From: Haemonchus contortus
Lineage: Eukaryota; Nematoda; Chromadorea; Rhabditida; Trichostrongylidae
Reading direction: 5' to 3'
Assembly (NCBI GenBank): GCA_000469685.2
Contig: LS997567.1
Location: 18,602,399-18,666,398 of the forward strand
DNA length: 64,000 bases
A model generated the notes under the pieces. That model did not search any database, was not told where the DNA came from, and was given only the letters and a program-made list of their open reading frames with translations. The position numbers and the translations under genes are program-made. Of the stretch, positions 56,106-64,000 are shown in pieces. Each line of letters starts with the position of its first letter. The first letter of the stretch is position 1.

Positions 56106-56192
56106 ATTATATATTCTCCTGTTACTATATAAATAAATTAATATATATATATATATATACATACTATATTTATGGTAACAGGAGAATATATA
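56106..56192. repeat. short inverted repeat, 18-bp arms
   Basis: ATATTCTCCTGTTAC at about 56109-56124 is inverted at 56175-56190 (GTAACAGGAGAATAT) around an AT-rich loop of about 50 bp. The right arm directly precedes the TA of the next Tc1-like element. Confidence 0.8.
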
Positions 56193-56195
56193 ATA

Positions 56196-57469
56196 CAGGG
56201 TGTCCCAAAATTATTTGCGCCGATTTATAGCAATATATTTGAAACTTCCCAACTGCTAAAGACGATGGAATTTCTATGCACGCTAGCTAACACTATGTGC
56301 TACAACATGCTAAAGTCCCATTCCAAAATATCCCCCGTGAGCGCGAATAGAAGTCAAAGTTTGCTTTCGACTTGATCGCATGTGGCACGCAGGTATCCTT
56401 CTCCATTTCTTCCCAACCGTCCTCCAGCTTTTGCATTCTAGGACTTAAAACTGGGACTGCAAACTCGACAGGTCCTCTTCTAATCAGGGACCATTCGTAG
56501 GATTCAAGTGAGCCAAGTTCTGGAAAATACGATGACCATTCCTCTTCACCAATGAAGTCGGGCAGCTGTCGTCCGCACCACTCGCGGGCAAGCTTGGCTC
56601 TGTGGGCTGGAGTAGCGTTCTGCTGGAAAGACTACGAGATGTTTCAGTAAACGTAGCCTGATCAGTGCTTCAGTACTTCCATCAGTACGCTGTTCGAGTA
56701 CTGGTCTTGGTCCATTTTCACGCCTGCACCGAAGAAACCACGAGCGGCTCACCCTTGCCAGTGATTTCCTCGAAAAACATCATTCTACTGTTCTGACAGC
56801 AACCTTTTTGTGAGATATTACACGCTGGTTGTTTTTTTTTTTGGAACGCAAACGTTTTGGTTGTTGAGGGATGGTTTTATCGTAAAAAATTTTTTGGATA
56901 GAGAAAAGGACGAAGGGTTCCGTGTCATCACTCAGGGGAGTCTGCGACTTTCTGCATTTTCTGGCCATGCAGAGTCCATTGAGATCGGGATTGAAGCAAA
57001 CGATAGGAATGTTAGTGAGGCTTCTGCATGACATTCTTCCATCGCGATAACTCCTGTAAGCCCGTTGACTTCCTTTTGATGGCTCACCCAGAATCCCGAC
57101 CGATTGGCAGACGGAACATTTTAATAGTCCTATCTTCAGAAACATTCCACCTTTCTATCTTTCCTGGTTTTTCTCTGATTCATTCTCTGATTCTCTTCTC
57201 TATATCGTTTAATAGCCTCCTATACGGTTATTAGAAAAATCCCAAAGAATTTCATAACGCCCTTCCACTTCTCGCGCGTCAATGATTGCAAGAGGCATTG
57301 AATGAGCCTCCTTCATCTGAAAGATATTGGGAGTTCCACATCAGTAACCATGCATATTGCAAGGAAACCTTCTTATGGAACTAATTAATAGCAGGTAATG
57401 CGAATTTGATTGATTATTTCTACCTTAAAAATTACTGAACCTTGGCGCAATTAATTTTGGGACACCCTG
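56196..57469 (-). mobile_element. Tc1-like element (CAGGGTGTCCCAAAATTA family), 1274 bp
   Basis: Ends CAGGGTGTCCCAAAATTATT and inverse TTAATTTTGGGACACCCTG, TA at 56194-56195 and 57470-57471. The minus strand carries a decayed transposase (56340-57330). Full-length reference for the copies at 36644 and 54356. Confidence 0.88.
56340..57330 (-). pseudogene. Tc1-like transposase, decayed
   Basis: Minus-strand blocks: an N-terminal segment after HSMPLAIIDAREVEGRYEI, a duplicated/expanded stretch near 57235-57110, a middle block (SRSWFLRCRRENG, V-L-E-Q-R-T-D-G-S-T-E-A-L), and the second catalytic region, which in frame reads QQNATPAHRAKLAREWCG (Asp replaced by Asn) with LPDFIGEEEWSSYFPELGSL following. 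The order and spacing match Tc1-like enzymes. At least three frameshifts and several stops. Confidence 0.75.
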
Positions 57470-57514
57470 TATATACGTATATAACAAATATATACATATA
57501 TATGTGCATATATA

Positions 57515-57539
57515 TCCTTGCTATATATAAAGCGCTCGC

Positions 57540-57595
<56 letters not shown>

Positions 57596-58795
57596 GCCCA
57601 AGCGCCAGGAAAAATCGTGCAAAGGTGGGATATGCGTCAACAATTTAAAAAAAGGAAACTCACCGGCGGTGGGCGGAGCGTTTTCGCGGTGGGCGGTACT
57701 TTCCACACAGATTCATAACTCGATTCAACGAAGGCGTCGAGGCCAGGAAAAAATAAGAAGAGTGAACAAGGCCTTATGCGTGCTGAGCATGCGTAAGCTG
57801 AGCGAAGCCCCGCCCACGATAGGCGGGCGGGGCTCCGCTAAGCTTACGGGTGAAAGCTACTTTTTGAAAATGAGTGTAACTTTGTTCGGAAACGTTCTAG
57901 AATGCGGGAAAGAAGTGGTTAGAGGTAATGGAACATATGTGGTCAAATTCTCAAAGTGGGCGGGGTTGGCACCAAAGTGGGCGGGGCTTAGATCAAAATT
58001 TACAACTCTATTCAGGAAAGTTCTGGGGTGCGGCAAAAGGTAGTAAGGTGTAAAAGAACAAATGTGGTCAAATCCCAGAGGTGGGCGGGGCTCAGATCAA
58101 AAACTTATAACTCTATTCAGAAACGTTCTGGGATGCGGCAAAAAGTGGTATGATGTAGTACCGCACTGAGTGGGCGGGGCTTACATCAAAATTATTAAGT
58201 CTTTTCAGGTGCGTTTTAGAACGCGGGAAAAGGGTGTCTGAAGGTAATCAAAGTTGTGTGCTTCGAAGTCTGAAGTGAGTGGGCTTTGCAAAGAGGTGGG
58301 GGGGGGGGGGCTGAGATCATAAATTTATACATCTGTCCTTCACATCTGTCCTGTCCCGAGTGTACAACTAGGAGACACCACTAAAATCTTTCAAAATTAG
58401 GCTAAAAATCTTCTAAAAGTTAGTATCCATGGTTCCACACACAGTAGTCTCTTCACCCCAAGAGCAAATGCGTGTAAATGTAAATGTAAAGACGTGAAAA
58501 CCCCTACAACTACCCAAAGGAACTTTCCTTTCAAAGTTAGTTTTCAAGGCCAAATACAGCCCAGTTTCTTGGACTACTTGGACTGCAGAGGTATTTGATT
58601 CGGATACATCGGAGTACTCTTCATGGCCACACACACAGCCCTATTTCACATCCTGAAAAAAATGATGGCCGCTACAGAAGTGTCCTGGAACAGGCTCAGA
58701 TGATAAAGGCCTTTAATGAAAATCAGCTCATGTAGCTCCGTCCCTCATGGCTAGAGCCCCTAGCGCACGCAATAGCGTGCGTCGTTACCGCCTAG
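57515..58795 (+). mobile_element. non-autonomous Helitron (c), 1281 bp
   Basis: Textbook ends: 5' A|TCCTTGCTATATATAAAG, and a 3' hairpin CGCACGC-AATA-GCGTGCG (58764-58781), then 10 nt, then CTAG (58792-58795) followed by T. A (TGTC)n tract (57541-57595) lies near the 5' end, and two to three GC-rich repeat units (AGTGGGCGGGG...) lie inside at 57850-58300. No Rep/helicase reading frame. Confidence 0.85.
57541..57595. repeat. (TGTC)n microsatellite in Helitron 5' region
   Basis: About 14 TCTG/TGTC units just inside the 5' end of copy (c); shorter CAGA/CAAA versions mark the same place in other copies. Confidence 0.95.
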
Positions 58796-58850
58796 TATAT
58801 ATACGAACAGACACACAAAGTTACCGCCTTATAATATATATATATATATA
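58796..58850. repeat. 55-bp spacer with miniature Helitron-like ends
   Basis: Between the 3' ends of two opposed Helitrons: ACGAACAGACACACAAAG (5'-region-like) directly followed by TTACCGCCTTA (3'-end-like), then a TA run. May be an extreme internal deletion product. Confidence 0.5.
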
Positions 58851-60628
58851 CCAGGCGGCTACGCACGCTACCGCGTGCGCTTGGGGCTCTGGCCATAAAT
58901 GACGGAGCCGCATGAGCTTCTGATTTTCATTATAGACCTTTATCATCTGAGCCTCTTCCCTGACACTTCTGTAGCGAGCATCATTTTTTGTCTCATGGGA
59001 AGCGTGGAATTTTTTCGCTAGATCACGAAAATTTGGACTGACTGGCAAGCAGTTCAAAAAATGTGTTTGATGTGCAGTAGAGGAGTTTATCCAGCTCGGT
59101 TGTAGTATAAGCATGGCATACATAACATTTAATATTGGAGCATGTATTTATCAAAGCAACACTTCTGTACACAATAATCTTCAACAAGGGCGACGGGGAT
59201 TAATCAAGCAATGGCTTCAACCTTTTCTGATCTTAATTAATAAATATTTTGGTTTGGGTGTGTGTGTGGCTATGAAGAGTACTCCGATGTATCCAAATCA
59301 AATACCTCAGCAGTCCATGCAGTCGAAGAAACTCTGTGTAGTATAAGCTGTGTGTGGCCACGAACACTGACTTTGAAACAACAGCCCCTTTGGGTAGTTG
59401 CAGGGCTTTATACGTCTCTACAGGGTATGCACCTGTGTGGCCGGGGTTACTGTAGAATTTATTTCATGAGGTCTGCAGTTAATGTAGTGCATTTGCTCTT
59501 GTGTAGAAGGGACTAATGTGTGTGGAACCATGAATACTAACTTCTAGAAAATTTTTAGCCTAATTTTTGAGAGGGTTTGGTGGTATCCGCTAGTTGTACA
59601 CCTATGTGGTCAGGGTTAGTGTGAAGGACAGATGTCCGAATATTCGATCTCAGCCCCGCCCCTCTCTTCGCAGACACCATCCACTTCAGACTTCGAACCG
59701 CATTACTTTCATCACCTCCATACACCTTTTTTCCGCGTTCTAAAACGCATCTAAAGAAACTTAATAATTTTGATCTAAGACCGCCCACTTCTGAGACCTG
59801 ACCACACTTGTTCTTTTACACCTTAACACCTTTTTGCCGCATCCCAGAACGTTTCTGAATAGAGTTATAAATTTTTGATCAAAGCTCCGCCCACTTCAGT
59901 GCCAATCCCGACCACATGGGGGGTCTGACCACATCTTTTCTACTATATCTAAACACTTTTTCCCGCATCTCAGAATGTTTCTGAATAAAGTTATAAATTT
60001 TTGATCTAAGCCCCGCCCACTTTGGTGCCAACCCCGCCCACTTTGAGGGGTTAACCACATTTGCCACATTACCTCTAACCACTTTTTCCTCGCATTCTAT
60101 AACTTCTCCGAACGAACATACACTCATTTATGAAAAGTAGCTTTCACCTCAACGCACGCCCCGCTCATCGTGGGCGGGGCTTCGCTATACTTACGCATGC
60201 CCAGCACGCATAAGACCTTGCTCACTCTTTTTATTTTTTTTGTGGCCTCGACGCCTTCGTTGAATCGAGTTATGAATCTCTGTGGAAAGTACCGCCCACT
60301 GCGAGAACGCTCCGCCCACCGCCGGTAAGTTCCCTTTGTTTTATTTGTTCACCCGCCCCTCACCTTTGCACATTTTTTCCCGGCGTCTGGAATGTTATGA
60401 GACCGAATTAGAAGAATTCGCCCATGACCCCGCCCAGTTCCGGCGCATGCCCCGCCCCTTGGGGGCGGAGCTCCGCCAGGCTCACATGTGGTCTGTTGCA
60501 CTTACCCTATGCTCAACCCATTCCAAACTTGACCCGGATTCTTCAGGTTTTTCTTCAGGTTATATCGAATTCCCGTACAAGCAAACAAACAGACAAACAG
60601 ACAGACAGACAGAGCGCTTTATATATTA
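58851..60628 (-). mobile_element. non-autonomous Helitron (d), about 1.78 kb
   Basis: Minus orientation. Inverse 3' end CCAGGCGGCTACG with hairpin GCACGC-TACC-GCGTGC at 58851-58880. The central block (TTCATGGCCACACACAG-type, CATGAAGAGTACTCC) is followed by GC-rich repeat units at 59650-60200, a TCGTGGGCGGGGCTTCGC block and an AAACAGACAGACAGAC tract before AGCGCTTTATATATTA at 60613-60628. Abuts copy (e). Confidence 0.8.
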
Positions 60629-62236
60629 CCAGGCGGCCACGCACGCTATTGCGTGCGCTCGGGGCTCTAGCCATGAGGGAAGGAGCCACGTGAGCTTCTG
60701 ATTTTCATTACAGACTTTATCATCTGAGCCTCTTCCAGGACACTTCTGTAGCGGCCATCTCTTTTTGGGATGTGGAATGGGGCTGTGTGTGGCCATGAAG
60801 AGTACACCGATGTATCCAAATCAAATACCTATGCAGTCCATGTAGTCGTAGAAACCCTGTGTAGTTTGGGCTGTGTGTGGCCATGAACACTAACTTTGAA
60901 AGGAAAGCCCCTTTGGGCAGTTGTAGGGATTTAGACGTCTTCACATTCACACGCATTTGCTCTTGGGTAGAAGGGACTACTGTGTGTGGAATCATGGACA
61001 CTAACTTTCAGAAAATTTACAGCCTAATTTTTGAAAGAGTTTAATGGTATCTCCTAATTGTACACCTATGTAGTCAGGATTAGTGGGAAGGAAAGATGGA
61101 TAAATTTTTTGATCTCAGCCCCCCTCCCCTCTTTGCAAACCCCACCCACTTCAAGTTTCGAATCACATTACTTTCATTACCTCCAGACACCTTTTGCCCG
61201 CGTTCTAAAACGCATCTGAAAAGACTTAATAATTTTGATGTAAGCCCCGCTCACTTGTGCCGATCCCGCCCACTTGCGCCTTCTGGCCACATTTGTTCTT
61301 TTACGCCATATTTCTGAATAGAGCTATAAATTTTTGATCTAAGCCCCGCCCACTTCAGTGCCAACCCGCCTACTTTTGGGGTTTGACCACATTTGTTCTT
61401 TTACACCTTAATACCTTTTTGCCGCATCCCAGAACGTTTCTGAATAGAGTTGTAAATTTTTGATCTAAGCCCCGCCCACTTTAGTGCCAGCCCCGCCCAC
61501 TTCTGGGATTTGACCACATTTGTTCTTTTTCACCTTAATACCTTTTTGCCGCACCCCAAAACGTTTCTGATAGAGTTATGAATTTTTGATCTAAGCCCCG
61601 CCCACTTTGGTGCCATCCCCGCCCACTTCGAGAATTTGACCAAATTTGTTCCATTACCTCCAATCACTTTTTTCCCGCACTCTAGAACGTTTCCGAACGA
61701 AGTTACACTAATTTTTGAGAAGTAGCTTTCACCTCAACGCACGCCCCGCCCCTCGTGGGCGGGGCTTCGCTGTACTTACGCATGCCCAGCACGCATAAGG
61801 CCTTGCTCACTCTTTTTATTTTTTCCTGGCCTCGATGCCTTCGTTGAGTCGAGTTATGAATCTCTGTGGAAAGCACCGCCCACTGCGAGAACGCTCCGCC
61901 CACCGCCGGTAAATTTCCTTTATTTTAATTTTTGGCCCATCCCTCACCTTTGCACATTTTTTCCGGTGTCTGGAATGTTATGAGACCGAATTGGAAGAAT
62001 TCGCCCATGACCCCGCCCAATTCCTGCGCACGCCCCGCCCCTTGGGGGCGGAGCTCCGCTGAGCTCACGTGTGCTCTGTTGGTCCTGCCCTATGCTCGAC
62101 CCATTCCAAACTTGACCCGATCTCTACAGTTGCTTCGTCAGATGATACTGAAATTTGCGACGACAAACAGACAAACAGACAAACAAACAGACAAACATAC
62201 AGACACACCAAGGATGTGGTTTATATATAGTAAGGA
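60629..62236 (-). mobile_element. non-autonomous Helitron (e), about 1.61 kb
   Basis: Inverse 3' end CCAGGCGGCCACG (60629) with hairpin GCACGC-TATT-GCGTGC. The 5' end is the inverse of TCCTTACTATATATAA at 62236. Contains about five GC-rich repeat units at 61230-61680, with a clean 126-bp period (AAGCCCCGCCCACTT starts at 61341, 61467, 61593). Same layout as copies (a) and (d). Confidence 0.85.
61215..61680. repeat. 126-bp tandem repeat inside Helitron
   Basis: Units run AAGCCCCGCCCACTT, GTGCCA-CCCCGCCCACTT, TTGACCACATTTGTTC, TTTTTGCCGCA-CCC, GAACGTTTCTGA, ATAAATTTTTGATCT. Three starts are exactly 126 bp apart; flanking units are diverged or shortened. Confidence 0.9.
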
Positions 62237-62264
62237 TTACTATATATATTATTATTATTGTTAT

Positions 62265-62295
<31 letters not shown>
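62237..62295. repeat. AT-rich microsatellite
   Basis: TATATA/TTATTA-rich sequence between the Helitron 5' end and the MITE. Confidence 0.85.
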
Positions 62296-62298
<3 letters not shown>

Positions 62299-62372
62299 TA
62301 GCGCTCAAAAGTCTTCGGTGAAATGGTTCTTCAGCCGTACTTTTCAGTCGTGACTTTTTTCCTACTGATTAT

Positions 62373-62408
<36 letters not shown>

Positions 62409-62959
62409 TAGCGCTCAAAAGTCTTCGGTGAAATGGTTCTTCAGCCGTACTTTTCAGTCGTGACTTTTTTCCTACTGAATCTAATCAAGCGAAATTCTAT
62501 ATTCGGAGCGTGGATGTATTGTGAATATTTACCACTATTAACCTGCAGTCTGACCATGTTCCAGATATTCCAAAGAGCATGAACTCAAAATCGACTGAAA
62601 ATACAGATAATGGTCCTTCTAGAATAGATGAGAAAAACGCACATAAGGTGCGAATAAGTGCAGACGCCACGACACCTTACTCTATTTGTGGATATTGCAG
62701 CTTTGCAGAGAAATAGGGTTGGGTAGGGTGAAATATGCTCTAGTTTAGACATATCCAAATTTCGTGTCATTCGGTCTACTAAGAAAAAAGTATGAACAAA
62801 AAAGCGTCAAAGCATTTCACCGAAGACTTTTGAGCGATACTGTATATATATATATACTAGTTTAGACATATCCAAATTTCGTGTCATTCGGTCTACTAAG
62901 AAAAAAGTATGAACAAAAAAGCGTCAAAGCATTTCACCGAAGACTTTTGAGCGATACTG
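62296..62959. mobile_element. MITE of CAGTAGCGC family with both ends duplicated
   Basis: Inner element 62406-62842: CAGTAGCGCTCAAAAGTCTT to its inverse (AGACTTTTGAGCGATACTG). An extra left end (62296-62368) and an extra right end (62857-62959), each with adjoining TA repeats, flank it as near-identical direct duplications of about 110-120 bp. Confidence 0.85.
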
Positions 62960-63040
62960 TATATATATATATTATTAAATACTATATATATAGTAATTAA
63001 TAATAATATTAATAATAATAATAATTGTTAATGATTGAAA
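62960..63040. repeat. AT-rich low-complexity tract
   Basis: TA/TAA repeats (AATAATAATAATAATTG) before the PLE end. Confidence 0.85.
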
Positions 63041-63091
63041 TGCTTTTGTGCCGTACGAGGTCGTTAGGTGGAACCAATTTATTTAGTCAAC

Positions 63092-63129
63092 GGCCTAACG
63101 TTTCGACGCAATCGTCTTCTTCAGAGGCC
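63092..63129 (-). ncRNA. hammerhead-ribozyme-like motif of PLE
   Basis: On the minus strand, in order: GGCCT (stem I), CTGAAGA (core), A, GACG-ATTG-CGTC (perfect 4-bp stem II with tetraloop), GAAAC (core), GTT (cleavage triplet), AGGCC (pairs with GGCCT). Helix III is reduced to the self-complementary ACGT, as in minimal hammerheads thought to act as dimers. All conserved core bases are present. It lies about 210 nt after the GIY-YIG stop, the place expected for a PLE terminal repeat. Confidence 0.72.
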
Positions 63130-63339
63130 TTTGCACATTATCCAAGAGGCGCGTTATCTTCCCTGGCAAATGTGACGACAAATTCAAAACCCATGACTTG
63201 AAGCATGACTCACCAGGGTTCCATCGCTTGAGCGGAAAAAATCCGCTGTCGCCACAGGCGACTGTCAGTAGCGAATGAGACTTTCTTGCTGTCTCCCTTA
63301 TACTTGTGATAAGGAAGATCACGTCATAATGCTACTGAG

Positions 63340-63990
63340 TCATAAGTCGCAGTGCGGTATGTATGGCAAAGGATCGTTGGTTATAGACGGGCACTCATCT
63401 CTGCCGTTCATTTTAGGACTTCTTTGGAAAATCCAGAATGCCTCTAATGCCTTTCTCGCTGAAATCTCCGTCTCCTGCGCTAATATCGTGCACATTACTT
63501 CGAAACTGTTGCAGTTGTGCTCCTCAATTTTGTGCCTACCAAGTGCCGTCAGCAGGCTGCCTCGCCTCATACTAGCTAAGTGCTCTTTAATACGTATAGC
63601 TAGTTGTCTTCCCGTTTCTCAGATATATGTTGACCCACATGTCCGGTATTCTATCTGGTAGATTACGCCTATCAGTGCTCAATCACCTGTTTTTTCGTAG
63701 GGACATATGTCGCAGTCTTTTGTTATGCGCTGCTTATCGTAGAGCCTGTTTCGAACTAATAATTGCTTGATGCTGTTATTAGGAATGTTCAATAATTGTA
63801 CAACATCTTGCAGCCCAGCTCTGAAAATGCTCCGCTGTATAGCACTGCTAACTTTATCGGATATGAAGGGAAGACATAGTAGCAACTTGTTTTGGGGCGT
63901 AGCACACTGCGTATTAGTGTGACCTTTTCTAGAACCATGTGGTACCGTATAACCGTTTACAGCAGCTATCTCACAAGCTAGACGTCGTTA
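63340..63990 (-). pseudogene. PLE linker and GIY-YIG endonuclease, three stops/breaks
   Basis: Minus strand: LLCLPFISDKVSSAIQRSIF and IKQLLVRNRLYDKQRITKDC, then CDICPYEKTGD and a stop at 63679. The GIY-YIG part follows: GVIYQIEYRTCGSTYI (GIY and Y-I both visible), a stop where G is expected, ETGRQLAIRIKEHLA, then E-I-S-A-R-K-A-L-E-A-F-W-I with the conserved Glu, and SPKMNGRDECPS near the C-terminus (stop about 63340). Domain order equals the copy at 28444-29150. Two in-frame stops make it inactive unless read through. Confidence 0.82.
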
Positions 63991-64000
63991 TTCGTGACGT

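Larger units (their letters stand above)
63041..64000 (-). mobile_element. Penelope-like element, 3' part, extends out of window
   Basis: Minus orientation: linker and GIY-YIG coding from 64000 down to about 63340, a 3' UTR, then a hammerhead-like motif at 63092-63129. Subfamily distinct from the PLE at 27945-29415. The RT would lie beyond 64000. Confidence 0.8.

Noticed and set aside
23462..62236. CRISPR-like arrays suggested by regularly spaced GC-rich repeats
   Set aside because: Units are contiguous about 126-bp tandem repeats within Helitrons, with no unique spacers or cas genes, in a eukaryotic sequence.
1..64000. Operons, riboswitches, bacterial promoters, phage or plasmid genes
   Set aside because: Everything recognisable is eukaryotic transposon or intron-containing sequence; no prokaryotic signals were credible.

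Overview
This is eukaryotic DNA with nematode character, most likely a strongylid (hookworm-like) worm. The evidence is the mix of Tc1/mariner, RTE, Penelope-like, Helitron and piggyBac-type elements, the short introns with TTTCAG/TTTCTAG-type acceptors in the few candidate host exons, and the lack of any prokaryotic gene arrangement. The species call is inference. The window is almost entirely a transposon graveyard. No complete host gene could be defined, and most apparent reading frames are transposon remnants or simple-repeat artefacts.

Layout. 1-4.2 kb: broken Ty3/gypsy-type integrase pieces, one split by a Tc1-like element. 4.7-8.5 kb: three full-length TA-flanked Tc1/mariner elements end to end. 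8.5-9.4 kb: two Helitron-like copies. 10.0-11.4 kb: candidate host exons on the minus strand. 11.5-13.8 kb: a piggyBac-type MITE and a mariner split by a palindrome-rich foldback insert. 14.2-17.7 kb: a mariner deletion derivative abutting a 2.9-kb near-perfect inverted-repeat element. 18.4-23.4 kb: mariner pieces, a decayed RTE-type LINE and another LINE fragment. 23.5-27.3 kb: Helitron copies carrying a 126-bp-class tandem repeat. 27.3-29.4 kb: mariner fragment and a palindromic Penelope-like element (PLE) with a GIY-YIG domain and hammerhead-ribozyme-like ends. 30-35 kb: old repeats with a few isolated candidate exons. 36-40.8 kb: Tc1/mariner elements separated by TA microsatellites. 41.1-41.5 kb: the best host-gene candidate, two spliceable lysine/arginine-rich exons. 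43.6-45.7 kb: a 1.77-kb tetranucleotide microsatellite abutting a truncated Helitron. 45.7-50 kb: a Tc1-like copy and a mariner holding a large inverted-repeat insert. 51-52.5 kb: LINE pieces. 54.3-63 kb: Helitrons, Tc1-like elements and MITEs. 63.0-64.0 kb: a second PLE with an intact hammerhead-like motif.

Functionally the window shows TE-on-TE accumulation. TA-targeting elements repeatedly land in other elements or in TA-rich microsatellites, and Helitrons cluster in tandem and inverted arrays. Several elements have become large hairpins. The points most worth follow-up are the 2.9-kb foldback element, the two PLE hammerhead motifs whose stems differ in sequence but conserve pairing, the Helitron family with an internal 126-bp minisatellite, and the two composite inverted-repeat inserts inside DD41D-like mariners.
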